A stretch of DNA of 41,624 nucleotides from an uncultured Francisellaceae bacterium (GTDB lineage: Bacteria; Pseudomonadota; Gammaproteobacteria; UBA6186; Azoamicaceae): contig CAIKKE010000039.1 in the NCBI GenBank assembly GCA_903827925.1, positions 1 through 41,624 of the forward strand, written 5' to 3'. Within the stretch, counting starts at the first letter, position 1. Each line of letters begins with the position of its first letter. The position numbers were made by a program, and so were the translations under genes. Positions 1 through 12,458 of this stretch are shown piece by piece. Below the pieces are notes generated by a model. It ran no database searches. It saw only the letters and a list, made by a program, of their open reading frames with translations, and was not told the DNA's origin.

Positions 1-19
1 ATTTTGTCGAACTGAGGTT
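1..19. repeat. Right end of a truncated inverted-repeat element
   Basis: The first 19 bases match the right terminus of the elements at 4581-4705 and 35582-35705: a TCGAACTGAGGTT end preceded by a T-rich stretch. The rest of this copy would lie to the left of the window. It makes a third instance of the same element within 36 kb. Confidence 0.8.
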
Positions 20-72
20 ATAATATATAAATTTATTAAAGTTTATAAAAAATTTACAAGGATCAAAAATTT

Positions 73-318
73 ATGAAATCAATATTAGCTATCATTTCCA
101 TGATTAGTTTTTTTGCGGCTTTAATTGTTTTTTTCCAATCTATGCAAAATGCGTTTAAAAAAAGTTTTACCTGGGGAATAATATTTTTATTGTTTTTTCC
201 TATAGGTAATTTTTTTTATTATAAAAAATTTATTAGTGAAGAAAAAAAATCAGCTATAAGTTTTCTTGTTACCTTGTCAGTAGGAGCATTAACTTTTTTA
301 ATAGCAAGAGTAATATAA
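73..318 (+). CDS. Small membrane protein, unknown function
   Basis: This 81-aa protein is strongly hydrophobic. I see a membrane segment at about residues 3-25, a second at about 33-50 that is followed by a lysine-rich loop (YYKKFISEEKK), and a third at about 62-80. An AAGGA ribosome-binding site lies upstream of the ATG. I recognise no family. It lies between the repeat end at 1-19 and an MFS transporter gene and is probably transcribed alone. The coding potential is supported only by the clean frame, the RBS and the membrane-like pattern. Confidence 0.55.
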   Translation: MKSILAIISMISFFAALIVFFQSMQNAFKKSFTWGIIFLLFFPIGNFFYYKKFISEEKKSAISFLVTLSVGALTFLIARVI

Positions 319-353
319 ATTTATATTGATATTTAATCCTTTGCTTAATATAA

Positions 354-430
354 TCTAATCTTGTTTATTATAATTCTTAATTATTTAATTAATCTAACCT
401 TGCTATTATAATGCTTAATTATTTAATTAA
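354..430. repeat. Tandem duplication of a 38-39 bp AT-rich unit
   Basis: Units 354-392 and 393-430 match closely. Both begin TCTAAYCTTG and end CTTAATTATTTAATTAA, with one indel and a few substitutions. They lie between the small membrane protein gene and the MFS gene. No coding or regulatory role is visible. Confidence 0.7.
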
Positions 431-531
431 GTGATAAATAATTTATTAAGCTAATTTGGTTGTTGCATGTTGTACTAAACCTAAAAGTTATTCTTATAAT
501 CTTGTTAATAAAATAAGTAAATGATTTCTAT

Positions 532-1677
532 ATGTTTCTAATTTTTATAATTAATTTTTTATTAGCTATTTCAACTACGGTTGGCATGACTATTATTCCA
601 TTTTTAGTTACCGATTCTTTAGGGTTATCATTATTAACTTTAGGTTTGATTGAAGGTGGCACTGAATTTCTTTCTAATGTTATTCGTTTAGCTAATGGAA
701 TCTTATTTGATAAAATAAAAAATAAAAGAATAATATTTGTAATATCTACAGGAATTGCTTTTTTTACGAAATTATTATTATTAATGCCAAATATCTGGAC
801 AATTACTTGCTCTAAAACTTTAGAAAGAATAGCTAATGGTGCTTTTGCAGCTCCGAGAGATGCATATGTAGCAGAAAAAGCTAAAAATTCGAAAGGTTTT
901 GCATTGGGATTGTTAGGTTTATCTAAATCAGCTGGATGCATTTTAGGTCCACTATTAGTTAGTGGATATATATATTTCTTTAATATTTCAATCATTCATA
1001 ATTTGTTTGTTATAATTTTATTTTGTTGTGGTTTAGTTTTTATAGCATTTATATCTTCATTTTTCTTAGAAATTAAACAATTAAAAAATTCTGAATTTTC
1101 GCTTAGAGAAATTCATTTAACTTTTAAAAAGATTATCCCGGATTTAATTTTAATTTTTTTATTTTTTGCAGGAAGATTTAATGACGGATTATTAATGATT
1201 TACTTGAAAACCCAGGGTTTTCCTGCATGGTTCTACTTATCTACAATTTCAATTTTTAATTTCATTATGTTAATTAGTTCTCCAATTATAGGCAAACAAA
1301 TTGATCGAGGTAGATTAAAATTAATGATTTATATTAGTATTATTGCTTTAATTATATTTAATATTTTATTTTATAAATTAAATTTCTTAAATTGGATATT
1401 TGCAATTTTAGGGTTAGCTAATTGGGGGATCCAACGTAGTGGGGCGCAAATAGTATTTGCTTCTTTAATTTTCAAAGAAGTGGATAAAGCTAATTATGGT
1501 ACAGCAATCGGGATTTATTATTTGGTTAGTGGTTTTGCTACGGTATTATCTTCTTTGGCGTGTGGTTATTTAGCCCAGAGTTATTTTAAAGGAGTGTTTA
1601 TAATAAGTGGTTCTAGCGCTATAGTGGCATTATTAGGTGCTAATTATATGATATCTAAAAAAATTATTTTAAAATAG
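532..1677 (+). CDS. MFS family transporter
   Basis: This 381-aa protein has about 11-12 hydrophobic segments across its whole length, as expected for a major facilitator superfamily permease in the inner membrane. The loop after the second helix carries a motif A-like signature (GILFDKIKNKR, about residues 57-67), typical of MFS proteins. The C-terminal half has the second helix bundle, with a charged GKQIDRGR loop near residues 245-252 at the position of the repeated motif. The substrate cannot be told from sequence. It ends 17 bases before the aspS ATG but its function looks unrelated. The RBS is weak, so the exact start is not certain. Confidence 0.85.
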   Translation: MFLIFIINFLLAISTTVGMTIIPFLVTDSLGLSLLTLGLIEGGTEFLSNVIRLANGILFDKIKNKRIIFVISTGIAFFTKLLLLMPNIWTITCSKTLERIANGAFAAPRDAYVAEKAKNSKGFALGLLGLSKSAGCILGPLLVSGYIYFFNISIIHNLFVIILFCCGLVFIAFISSFFLEIKQLKNSEFSLREIHLTFKKIIPDLILIFLFFAGRFNDGLLMIYLKTQGFPAWFYLSTISIFNFIMLISSPIIGKQIDRGRLKLMIYISIIALIIFNILFYKLNFLNWIFAILGLANWGIQRSGAQIVFASLIFKEVDKANYGTAIGIYYLVSGFATVLSSLACGYLAQSYFKGVFIISGSSAIVALLGANYMISKKIILK

Positions 1678-1694
1678 AATAGGTTTATTTGTAT

Positions 1695-3488
1695 ATGCAT
1701 AAATATCGTACACATAATTGTAATCAATTAAATAAATCTCATATTAACCAACAAGTTAAGTTATCTGGTTGGGTACATAGGCGTAGAGACCACGGAGGGC
1801 TTTGTTTTATAGATTTGAGAGATCATTTTGGTATTACTCAAATTGTATCTTTAGAAACAGAACAAAGTTTGTTGTTTAGCAAATTAAATTTTGAAACTGT
1901 AATTACGGTTATAGGAACAGTGACTGCTCGTTCTTCGGATACTATTAATCCTAATTTATTAACAGGAGAAATTGAAGTAGTATTAAAAAATTTTACTATA
2001 GAATCAACAGCTGAATTATTACCGATAAATGTTAATAGTGATGCGCAATTTCCTGAAGAATTAAGATTAAGATATCGGTTTTTAGATTTAAGAAGAGAAA
2101 AATTACATAATAATATAATATTAAGAAATAATATTATAAAATATCTTAGAGACCAAATGCATCAATTAGGTTTTATGGAATTTCAAACTCCAATTTTAAC
2201 AGCCAGTTCTCCAGAAGGAGCTAGAGATTTTTTAGTCCCAAGCAGATTACATCCTGGTAAATTTTATGCTTTACCTCAAGCCCCTCAACAATTTAAACAA
2301 TTATTGATGGTTTCTGGTTTCGATAAATATTTTCAAATTGCCCCTTGTTTTAGAGATGAAGATGCTAGAGCAGATAGGGCACCAGGAGAATTTTATCAAT
2401 TAGACATAGAAATGTCATTTGTAACTCAAGAAGATATTTTTTCTACTATAGAACCAATGTTACATAGTACTTTTAAAAAGTTTTCTGATTTTACAGTAAC
2501 TGATATTCCTTTTCCAAGGATCCCTTATGCGGATGCAATGTTAAAATACGGTTCAGATAAGCCAGATTTAAGAAACCCTATAGAAATTTGCGATGTTACT
2601 GAAATCTTTAAAAACACAGAGTTTACTACCTTCAAACAAGCTGTTTTACAAAAAAATTGTGTAATAAGAGCAATTCCAGCACCCAAAGCTGCCAAATTAT
2701 CTAGAAGCTTTTTTGATAAATTAACTGAATTTGCTAAGTTAGAGTTGGAAGCTAAAGGTCTAGCTTATATAATTTTTGCAGAAGATGGTACTAGTAAGGG
2801 GCCAGTAGCTAAATTTTTAACTTTAGAGCAATTAGCTGAGATTAAATCTATAGCTAAATTAAATAATGAAGACGCTATATTTTTTGTATGTGAACCATTA
2901 GCAATAGCGGTTAAAATGGCTGGTAAAATCCGCACTAAATTAGGGGAAGAATTAAATTTAATTGAGAAAAATATATATAAATTTTGTTGGATTGTTGATT
3001 TTCCTTATTTTGAATGGAATATCGAAGAAAATAACTTGGAATTTTCTCATAATCCATTTTCTATGCCTCAAGGAGGTTTAGAAGTATTATTAGATGCTGA
3101 TACTAAAGATAAAAAATTAGCAATTAAAGCCTTTCAGTATGATATTGTGGTTAATGGTATAGAATTGTCTAGCGGGGCAATAAGGAATCATAGACCAGAC
3201 ATTATGTATAAAGCCTTTGCAATGGTTGGATTTGATGCGCAAGCAGTAGATGACAAGTTTGGTGGGTTGATTAATGCATTAAAATTTGGGGCCCCACCTC
3301 ATGGTGGCTTAGCTCCGGGGATAGATAGAATGGTCATGTTGCTTGCCAATGAGCCGAATATTAGAGAAGTTATTTGTTTCCCTTTAAATCAAGGTGCACA
3401 AGATTTATTAATGCATGCTCCTAACACGATCTCTGAGAAACAACTTAGAGAATTACATATTAAATTAGAATTGCCACATAAAAATTAG
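1695..3488 (+). CDS. aspS: Aspartyl-tRNA synthetase
   Basis: The enzyme charges tRNA-Asp, and possibly tRNA-Asn if non-discriminating, in the cytoplasm. The 597-aa length fits the bacterial type. The N-terminal OB-fold anticodon-binding domain contains [11 protein letters not shown]. The class II motif 2 region is seen as [10 protein letters not shown] followed by [12 protein letters not shown], and motif 3 as [14 protein letters not shown] near the C-terminus. A bacterial GAD insert lies between them (about residues 285-415). I chose the ATG at 1695 (MHKYRTHNC) over the in-frame TTG at 1689 because it matches the usual N-terminus of the family. adk follows after 38 bases, probably co-transcribed. 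All class II core motifs are intact. Confidence 0.97.
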   Translation: MHKYRTHNCNQLNKSHINQQVKLSGWVHRRRDHGGLCFIDLRDHFGITQIVSLETEQSLLFSKLNFETVITVIGTVTARSSDTINPNLLTGEIEVVLKNFTIESTAELLPINVNSDAQFPEELRLRYRFLDLRREKLHNNIILRNNIIKYLRDQMHQLGFMEFQTPILTASSPEGARDFLVPSRLHPGKFYALPQAPQQFKQLLMVSGFDKYFQIAPCFRDEDARADRAPGEFYQLDIEMSFVTQEDIFSTIEPMLHSTFKKFSDFTVTDIPFPRIPYADAMLKYGSDKPDLRNPIEICDVTEIFKNTEFTTFKQAVLQKNCVIRAIPAPKAAKLSRSFFDKLTEFAKLELEAKGLAYIIFAEDGTSKGPVAKFLTLEQLAEIKSIAKLNNEDAIFFVCEPLAIAVKMAGKIRTKLGEELNLIEKNIYKFCWIVDFPYFEWNIEENNLEFSHNPFSMPQGGLEVLLDADTKDKKLAIKAFQYDIVVNGIELSSGAIRNHRPDIMYKAFAMVGFDAQAVDDKFGGLINALKFGAPPHGGLAPGIDRMVMLLANEPNIREVICFPLNQGAQDLLMHAPNTISEKQLRELHIKLELPHKN

Positions 3489-3526
3489 TTAAATTTAGCT
3501 TAAATTTAAAAAACAGGAATTTTTAA

Positions 3527-4171
3527 GTGTTAAAAATTATATTATTAGGTCCTCCTGGTTCTGGAAAAGGAACTCAAGCTGAATTATTGTCCAAGCAATT
3601 TTTAATGCGGCATTTATCTACAGGTGAATTATTAAGACAAGCTATTTTAAACAGTACTAATTTTGGAATACAAGCTAAAGCTGCAATAGAAGCCGGTCAA
3701 TTAGTATCAGATGATATTATTATAAATTTAGTTAAAGATGAAATAGTTAAATTAAAAGAGACTAAAGGTCTAATTTTAGATGGATTTCCTAGAAACTTAT
3801 TTCAAGCACAAATGTTAGATGCAGAAGGTATATTAATCGATTGGATTATTTATTTGAAAGTTCCAGATCAAATTATAATTCACAGATTAGCTGGGCGTAG
3901 GTACCATCCTGGTTCTGGTAGAGTATATCATGTTGAATATAACCCGCCTAAATTAGCAGGATTAGATGATATTACTGGAGAACCATTAATTATAAGAACG
4001 GATGATCAAGAAGATATTGTTCGTCAAAGGTTGTCGATATACCATAAAAACACTGAAAAAATCACCAACTGGTATAAAACCCGAAATACTAAAAAATTTA
4101 TTGAAATTGACGGGACAGCAACATTTAATCAAATTTTCCAAAGATTAATAGAATTGATTGAGCCAGACTAA
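3527..4171 (+). CDS. adk: Adenylate kinase
   Basis: Adenylate kinase interconverts ATP+AMP and 2 ADP in the cytoplasm. The P-loop GPPGSGKGT is at residues 8-16. The AMP-binding region (LSTGELLR) and the LID domain (GRRYHPGSGRVYHVEYNPPK) are both present. The LID has no zinc-binding cysteines, so it is the Gram-negative long form. The length of 214 aa equals that of the usual proteobacterial enzyme. Translation begins at GTG, preceded by AGGA at 3514-3517. It sits 38 bases after aspS in the same direction. Confidence 0.97.
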   Translation: MLKIILLGPPGSGKGTQAELLSKQFLMRHLSTGELLRQAILNSTNFGIQAKAAIEAGQLVSDDIIINLVKDEIVKLKETKGLILDGFPRNLFQAQMLDAEGILIDWIIYLKVPDQIIIHRLAGRRYHPGSGRVYHVEYNPPKLAGLDDITGEPLIIRTDDQEDIVRQRLSIYHKNTEKITNWYKTRNTKKFIEIDGTATFNQIFQRLIELIEPD

Positions 4172-4252
4172 TTTAATTAATTAATATTATGTATATTTAC
4201 CAAATTTATGCTATGTTTTTTATAATAGTTTAAATTTTTACGGAGATAAATC

Positions 4253-4522
4253 ATGGTAACGGCAAGAACTAAAAATGCAAAAGCAAAAAGCAAAAAGCCT
4301 TTAGCTAAGCATAAACCTAAAAAATCGACAGCTAAAAAATCCACAGCCAAAAAATCGATAGCTAAAAAATCGACAGCTAAAATTAAACATTCAAAATCTA
4401 AAAAGCATCATTTAGCTAAAAAAAGCAAAAAAAGTACTGCAGTAAAAAGTAAAAAAATTGCTAAAAAGTCTAATGCACGCAAAACTGGGATCCAAAAATT
4501 ATTAAAATTAAAATGGTTTTAA
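4253..4522 (+). CDS. Lys/Ala-rich histone H1-like DNA-binding protein
   Basis: This 89-aa protein is almost entirely Lys, Ala, Ser and Thr. It includes four KSTAK-type pentapeptides encoded by a 15-bp tandem repeat at about 4322-4381. A hydrophobic tail (IQKLLKLKWF) ends the protein. The composition matches bacterial H1-like proteins such as Chlamydia Hc2 and Coxiella Hq1, which compact the nucleoid, often in a developmental form. That function is an analogy from composition, not a detected domain. A clear RBS (CGGAGA, 9 bases before the ATG) supports translation. The gene stands alone after adk and before the repeat element. Confidence 0.7.
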   Translation: MVTARTKNAKAKSKKPLAKHKPKKSTAKKSTAKKSIAKKSTAKIKHSKSKKHHLAKKSKKSTAVKSKKIAKKSNARKTGIQKLLKLKWF

Positions 4523-4580
4523 TTGGTTTTAAATTTAAAAAAATTGATTTTTTTTGCTTAAACGTGTTACAATTTATTAC

Positions 4581-4705
4581 AACTTCAGTTCGACGAAATT
4601 AAAAAGCCTAGAAAATCATTAAGGACCTATTAAGGTTTTTCTTGTGTTTGATTGTTGAACGCGAGAAAAACTATTAGCTTTTTAATTTCGTCGAACTGAG
4701 GTTTA
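4581..4705. repeat. 125-bp MITE-like element with terminal inverted repeats (copy A)
   Basis: The left end begins AACTTCAGTTCGACGAAATT. The right end is its inverse complement over about 27 bases with a single mismatch, ending AATTTCGTCGAACTGAGGTT. The 70-base middle contains no ORF. The same sequence, about 90 % identical, recurs at 35582-35705, and its right end recurs at 1-19. It sits between two co-directional genes. RNA from either strand would form a long hairpin, so a terminator or processing role is possible besides mobility. I see no convincing target-site duplication. Confidence 0.85.
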
Positions 4706-4742
4706 CAGGTTAAGTCATTAATAAAATAAGTATTTTGTTATT

Positions 4743-5537
4743 ATGAATAATATTAATATTCTGGCCATAGATACTTCTTTAGAGCATTGTTCTGTAGCTT
4801 TACAGTACGAACAAGTAATTCAAGAAATTTTCAGTGATTCTTCTAAAGAGCGTTCCAAAAAATTGATTGATATTATTGAAAAATGTTTATCTGGAAGAGA
4901 ATTAGAAGAGTTACATGCTTTAGCGTTTGCAGCAGGTCCTGGCAGTTTAACTGGATTAAAAGTTGGAAGTAGTATAATTCAAGCAATTAGTACTGTTTAT
5001 GATTTGCCAATTATAAAAGTTTCTACTTTGCAAGCATTAGCATTGCAAGCCTATGAAGAGCTTCCATTGAACTTTAAATTAAATTTAAAGTTCATTATGC
5101 CATGTATAGATGCTAAAATGAATCAAGTATATTATGGAATATATAAGATTAATAATAAGCATGTTCAATCAGCTCCACCAGAGCAAGAAGCTCCAGCAGA
5201 GCAACAAGATCAATTATATTCTTCTACATTGATACCGGTTCCTATTCATTTTGATACCTTGGGTAGATGGGAAAATATTAATTTTTTAAACGAAAATAAT
5301 AAAATAAAAGAAGATATTATTAGTCCTAAAGATGAAATATTACTTGTAGGGGATAATAGTTGGTTAGACAAACAAAATTTACCTGAAAATATTGTTTCTA
5401 GGGTAAACATCTATAATAAATTAATTCAATATAGCGCTAAAAATATAGTTAAAATTGCAGATTATTTATATAAAAATTATGTTATAATATCAAAGTCGAG
5501 GGATGCAATTCCTTTATATATACGTTCATATGATTAA
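4743..5537 (+). CDS. tsaB: tRNA t6A threonylcarbamoyltransferase partner TsaB
   Basis: TsaB pairs with TsaD in the threonylcarbamoyladenosine (t6A37) tRNA modification complex. The N-terminal ASKHA fold begins ILAIDTSLEHCSVAL, and the signature AFAAGPGSLTGLKVG is at about residues 61-75. At 264 aa it is longer than usual (about 230). The extra length includes a Pro/Gln/Glu-rich stretch at residues 144-155 encoded by two 18-bp repeats (5172-5207), followed by more unaligned sequence. The C-terminus (AIPLYIRSYD) is typical of the family. It starts 37 bases after the inverted-repeat element, and the RBS is weak. Confidence 0.92.
   Translation: MNNINILAIDTSLEHCSVALQYEQVIQEIFSDSSKERSKKLIDIIEKCLSGRELEELHALAFAAGPGSLTGLKVGSSIIQAISTVYDLPIIKVSTLQALALQAYEELPLNFKLNLKFIMPCIDAKMNQVYYGIYKINNKHVQSAPPEQEAPAEQQDQLYSSTLIPVPIHFDTLGRWENINFLNENNKIKEDIISPKDEILLVGDNSWLDKQNLPENIVSRVNIYNKLIQYSAKNIVKIADYLYKNYVIISKSRDAIPLYIRSYD
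5172..5207 (+). repeat. Two 18-bp in-frame tandem repeats within tsaB
   Basis: The units GCTCCACCAGAGCAAGAA and GCTCCAGCAGAGCAACAA match at 15 of 18 positions and encode APPEQE and APAEQQ. They lie in a loop-like, non-conserved part of TsaB. Confidence 0.8.
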
Positions 5538-5555
5538 TAATAGGTGAAATTAATA

Positions 5556-6341
5556 ATGAGATGTTTTGCGTATTCTTTTCCTAGTACATTTAATATTCAT
5601 AAGGTATTGTTACTATTTTCAGAGAATTATAAAACATCAGAACTAGGTGGGGTAGTGCATTTTTCTTTAAAAGAACGCGAACATTTAGTGGCCAACGATG
5701 GAGATGTATTTATTTTTCCATATGGTGCAATTGTTTGTTGGGGACTTTCTGAGCCTTTAGAAAAGCAATTTATTTCTAGTTTAGGACATTGTTTTGCTGA
5801 AAAGCTTGGGGCACAAGATGATGATATATTTACTTTTAGTTATGGAGATAAAGCTAAAATTACAGCCGATCATATATTGTTACCTAATGATCAGCCAAAA
5901 ACTAAATTAGCTTTCTCTTATGGTATTGCGCAATCAGTTAAATTAGGTGGTTTTGAAAATACTATTCAAGGGATAATCGAACATACTAAGCAGTTACCTA
6001 AAAATTTAGCAACTAAAGGTAAAATTTTATTATCTAGAAAACAGATCAGAAAATTAATGGGAAGAATTTTTATTGATCGAGATTCTATTAATTTACATTT
6101 AGATTTATTAGCTGTACCTAATTTTTTTTGGGATGAAATAGAATTAGAAACTATTTATGAAATGGTTATTAAGTATTTAGATCAAGAAAAGCGAGTAATG
6201 GTTTTAAACCAAAAATTAAGTGTTATTCAACAATTATTAGATATGTTAGTAAATGAATTGGGATTACAACATTCTTCTAATTTAGAGTGGATCATTATAA
6301 TTTTATTATGTATTGAAATCGCTATAGCATTTTTCAGATAA
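5556..6341 (+). CDS. RMD1/DUF155 family protein with C-terminal membrane anchor
   Basis: This 261-aa protein resembles the RMD1/YagE (DUF155) family. It has an N-terminal mixed region with DGDVFIFPYGAIVCWGL, a middle part with FSYGIAQSVKLGGFENTI, and a long helical C-terminal part ending in a single membrane segment (WIIIILLCIEIAIAFF). Eukaryotic members (RMND1, Rmd1, Sif2) are mitochondrial membrane proteins; the bacterial function is unclear. I chose the ATG at 5556 because AGGTGA lies 8 bases upstream; an in-frame GTG at 5544 is the alternative. It follows tsaB closely and precedes accA. The family call rests on recognised pattern, not on a search. Confidence 0.8.
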   Translation: MRCFAYSFPSTFNIHKVLLLFSENYKTSELGGVVHFSLKEREHLVANDGDVFIFPYGAIVCWGLSEPLEKQFISSLGHCFAEKLGAQDDDIFTFSYGDKAKITADHILLPNDQPKTKLAFSYGIAQSVKLGGFENTIQGIIEHTKQLPKNLATKGKILLSRKQIRKLMGRIFIDRDSINLHLDLLAVPNFFWDEIELETIYEMVIKYLDQEKRVMVLNQKLSVIQQLLDMLVNELGLQHSSNLEWIIIILLCIEIAIAFFR

Positions 6342-6420
6342 ACATAAAAACTTTAATTAATCTACTTTTCAGTTAACTTAACTATTGCCTTATGTTTAAC
6401 CAACTTTTACAATGTGAAGC

Positions 6421-7357
6421 ATGAGTATAAATTTTTTACAATTCGAACAACCAATAGTTGAGTTACAAGAAAAAATTAAAGCCTTAAGATTGGTTAGCGA
6501 AGATACTGAAGTTAATATTAGCGAAGAAATTAATAAGTTAGAACAAAAAAGTAAAGATTTAACCATTCAAATATTTAAAAATTTAACTAGCTGGCAGATT
6601 GTACAATTAGCAAGACATCCCAAGCGTCCTTATACTTTAGATTATATTCAATATATGCTTACTGAGTTTAATGAATTACATGGTGATCGTAATTTTGCTG
6701 ATGATAAGGCGATAGTAGGTGGAATAGGTTTATTAGGTGATTTACCAATAATGATTATTGGGCAACAAAAAGGTAGAGATACTAAAGAAAAGATCATACG
6801 TAATTTTGGTATGCCACACCCGGAAGGATATCGTAAAGCTATTAGACTTATGAAATTGGCTGAAAAATTTAACTTACCGATAATTACTTTAATTGATACT
6901 CCAGGGGCGTATCCTGGGGTGGAAGCAGAAAATCGTGGTCAAAGTGAAGCGATTGCTTACAATTTAAAAGAAATGTCTGCACTTTCAGTTCCTGTGATTT
7001 GTATAATTATTGGAGAAGGTTGTTCCGGTGGGGCATTAGGAATAGGTGTTGGAGACATCACTTTAATGTTGCAATATTCTTATTATGCGACGATTTCGCC
7101 CGAAGGTTGTGCTGCAATTTTATGGAAAACTGCAGATAAAGCGCCAGAAGCAGCGCATATTATGGGGATCACCGCTAATAGATTATTAGAGTTAGGCTTA
7201 ATTGATGAAATTGTATTAGAACCTTTAGGGGGAGCGCATCGTTCCCATCAAGCAATGGCTGATTTATTAAAGCAGCGTATTTTAACCCATTTAGAAAAAT
7301 TCAATAAATGGTCTTCTGATGTTTTATTAGAACATCGATATAATCGTTTATTAAAAT

Positions 7358-7371
<14 letters not shown>
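6421..7371 (+). CDS. accA: Acetyl-CoA carboxylase carboxyltransferase subunit alpha
   Basis: The alpha subunit works with AccD in the carboxyltransferase half-reaction that makes malonyl-CoA for fatty acid synthesis. The 316-aa length is standard. The crotonase-fold core is clear: [56 protein letters not shown] and [12 protein letters not shown]. The N-terminal coiled region ([12 protein letters not shown]) is typical of proteobacterial AccA. It overlaps tilS by 14 bases, the accA-tilS neighbourhood known from gammaproteobacteria. Confidence 0.97.
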
Positions 7372-10295
<2,924 letters not shown>

Positions 10296-10324
10296 TTGTA
10301 AATATTAAGAATTTAAGGAAAATT

Positions 10325-11152
10325 ATGCAAGTAGGAAATTTTACCATAGGATTAGATCAACCGTTGTTTTTAATTGCAGGTCCTTGTGTAGTTGAAAGTG
10401 AACAATTAGCTATAGATACTGCTGGCTTTTTAAAAGCTATTACTAGTGAATTAAATATTAATTTTATTTATAAATCTTCATTTGAAAAAGCTAATCGTAC
10501 TTCTAAACATGGATTTACTGGTTTAGGTATAGACAAAGCTTTAAATATTTTAAGTAAAGTAAAATCGCAAATTAAAGTGCCGATTTTAAGTGATGTACAT
10601 ACTAATACTCCATTAAAAGAAGTAATTGAGGTAGTTGATGTATTACAAACTCCAGCATTATTATGCAGACAAACAGATTTTATTATGGAAGTAGCTAGCA
10701 CCCAATTACCTGTCAATATTAAAAAAGGTCAATTTTTAGCTCCATGGGATCTGCAAAATGTGGTTACTAAAGCAAAATCCACGGGGAATAATAAAATCAT
10801 GGTTTGTGAGAGGGGAGTTTGTTTTGGTTATAATTATTTAGTTTCTGATTTTCGTTCTTTAATAATTATGAGAGAAACTAATTGTCCAGTTATATTCGAT
10901 GCTGGGCATTCGGTACAATTGCCTGGTAGCATGGGGGATCGATCAGCGGGGCAAAGTGAATTTATTCCAGTATTAGCTAAAGCTGCAACCGCGGTAGGGA
11001 TCGCTGGAATTTTTATGGAAACTCACCCACACCCAGAAAAAGCACTATGTGATGGATTTAATTCTTTACCTTTGCATAAAATGCCAGCTTTATTGAAGGC
11101 TTTAAAAGCGATAGATAATATAGCTAAGCAACCTCAAGTTTTAGATATTTAG
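10325..11152 (+). CDS. kdsA: 3-deoxy-8-phosphooctulonate synthase
   Basis: KdsA condenses PEP and arabinose-5-phosphate to KDO-8-phosphate for lipopolysaccharide core synthesis. Family motifs are present: [10 protein letters not shown] near the N-terminus, [12 protein letters not shown]-like substrate loop (here [12 protein letters not shown]), [18 protein letters not shown], and [11 protein letters not shown]. The length of 275 aa is standard. It follows pyrG after 29 bases with AAGGAAAA as RBS. The next gene in many gammaproteobacteria is eno, but here the next gene is a convergent pilin. Its presence shows that a KDO-containing outer membrane is kept. Confidence 0.97.
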   Translation: MQVGNFTIGLDQPLFLIAGPCVVESEQLAIDTAGFLKAITSELNINFIYKSSFEKANRTSKHGFTGLGIDKALNILSKVKSQIKVPILSDVHTNTPLKEVIEVVDVLQTPALLCRQTDFIMEVASTQLPVNIKKGQFLAPWDLQNVVTKAKSTGNNKIMVCERGVCFGYNYLVSDFRSLIIMRETNCPVIFDAGHSVQLPGSMGDRSAGQSEFIPVLAKAATAVGIAGIFMETHPHPEKALCDGFNSLPLHKMPALLKALKAIDNIAKQPQVLDI

Positions 11153-11165
11153 GCGTAGTTTTAAT

Positions 11166-11708
11166 TTATAATTTAGTAGTGGTGTTGTTTTCAACTGAAT
11201 CAACTGCGCCGTTAGTAATATTATAAGTAATAATATTATCACCTTTACCTTGACGATCTTGAAATTTACAAAGAGGACTATCAGCGCTAACCATGTATTG
11301 GCAAGGAGCAGTACAAGTATTAATGTCTGCTTTTGGGGGAGTATTTAAGATCCCATTCCAAATGGCTAAACATTTATCAGGAGTTGCTACTCCATTTCCT
11401 ATAGCTTGAGTATCTTCTGGCCATCCCCCCATACCATTAATAAGTGGACTCATATAAATCAATTGTCCTTCTAAATTAATACTTTCAGGACTGCCATCAG
11501 CTAACCATTGTGCATGTGCTATAGAAGCTGCTGCACTTAAACCACCAGCAACTCCAGAGGCTGCAGCTTGTCTTGCTCTAGTAATTAATGTTGCAAATTT
11601 TGGCAGAGCAGCAGCTGATAAGATCCCAATCAAAACTATAACAATTACTAACTCTATTAGTGTAAATCCCAATTTTTTGTTATGTTTAATTAGCATAAAT
11701 ATATTCAT
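11166..11708 (-). CDS. MSHA-like type IV prepilin
   Basis: A class III signal is seen: a short basic leader (MLIKHNKKLG) then FTLIELVIVIVLIGILSAAALPKF, with the +5 Glu needed for prepilin peptidase and methylation. The following AASGVAGGLSAAASIAHAQW stretch is typical of MshA-like pilins. Four Cys (two in KCLAIW and NTCTAPCQY, one in PLCKF) could form disulfides in the C-terminal domain. It would be processed by the PilD at 22180-23055 and be assembled by the Pil machinery. The start is uncertain: ATG at 11708 or 11696, or GTG at 11717. No strong RBS is visible. It stands alone, convergent with kdsA. Confidence 0.88.
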   Translation of the reverse strand: MNIFMLIKHNKKLGFTLIELVIVIVLIGILSAAALPKFATLITRARQAAASGVAGGLSAAASIAHAQWLADGSPESINLEGQLIYMSPLINGMGGWPEDTQAIGNGVATPDKCLAIWNGILNTPPKADINTCTAPCQYMVSADSPLCKFQDRQGKGDNIITYNITNGAVDSVENNTTTKL

Positions 11709-11827
11709 ATAGGTCACGTTATGCTATTAGATTATAACTTTTTATCTAATATACTTGTTATTATTATAACTAATTATTTGGCGGTTAACAAGAATAGGTT
11801 TAATTTATGGATAAATATTTAATTTTT

Positions 11828-12394
11828 TTATCGTATGTCAAATAAAATTTTTTTTAAAAAAGTATCTCGATGTATTGGGGTTTTACCATATTGCTTAATT
11901 GCTTGAATATGTTGTTTAGTGCCATATCCTTTATGCTTAGCAAAACCATATTTTGGATATTTTTCATCCAGTTGAAGCATCAAATTATCTCTAGTAACTT
12001 TAGCTATAATTGAAGCTGCTGAAATAACTGGCTCTAAATTATCTCCATCAATAATTGCTTTAGAATTAAATTGCCAATTTGGTAAACAATTACCATCTAC
12101 TAATACTTGAGCAGGGGTCAGATTTAAATTCAATACTGCCCTATGCATGGCCAATAAAGTTGCTTGTAGAATATTTATTTGAGATATTTCTAATACTGAT
12201 GCACTACCTATGCCTATAGCTATAGCATTAATATGAATTTCTTTAAATAAAATTTCTCTTTTAGTAGCGCTAAGCAGTTTAGAATCTTTAAGATCTATAA
12301 GCTTAACATTAGGTTTTAAAATAACAGCTGCAGCAACTACAGGTCCGGCTAAAGGACCTCTTCCTGCTTCATCTACTCCTGCTATAAGAGACAT
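11828..12394 (-). CDS. rnhB: Ribonuclease HII
   Basis: RNase HII cuts RNA in RNA-DNA hybrids and starts removal of misincorporated ribonucleotides. The N-terminal GVDEAGRGPLAGPVVAAAV carries the first catalytic Asp and Glu. ATLLAMHRAV, VLVDGNCLP and ISAASIIAKVTRD give the remaining active-site signature. The length of 188 aa is slightly short but complete. It lies 64 bases downstream of the tmRNA on the same strand, with no obvious terminator between them, so some read-through is likely. Confidence 0.96.
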   Translation of the reverse strand: MSLIAGVDEAGRGPLAGPVVAAAVILKPNVKLIDLKDSKLLSATKREILFKEIHINAIAIGIGSASVLEISQINILQATLLAMHRAVLNLNLTPAQVLVDGNCLPNWQFNSKAIIDGDNLEPVISAASIIAKVTRDNLMLQLDEKYPKYGFAKHKGYGTKQHIQAIKQYGKTPIHRDTFLKKILFDIR

Positions 12395-12458
12395 TATCTA
12401 AAATATTCCTATTATATATTATCACTATTGATGTTGGTTTATATTATTGATTTTAAAT

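Noticed and set aside
528-995. 155-codon open frame on the - strand
   Set aside because: It lies fully opposite the MFS transporter gene, whose protein has clear membrane segments and a motif A.
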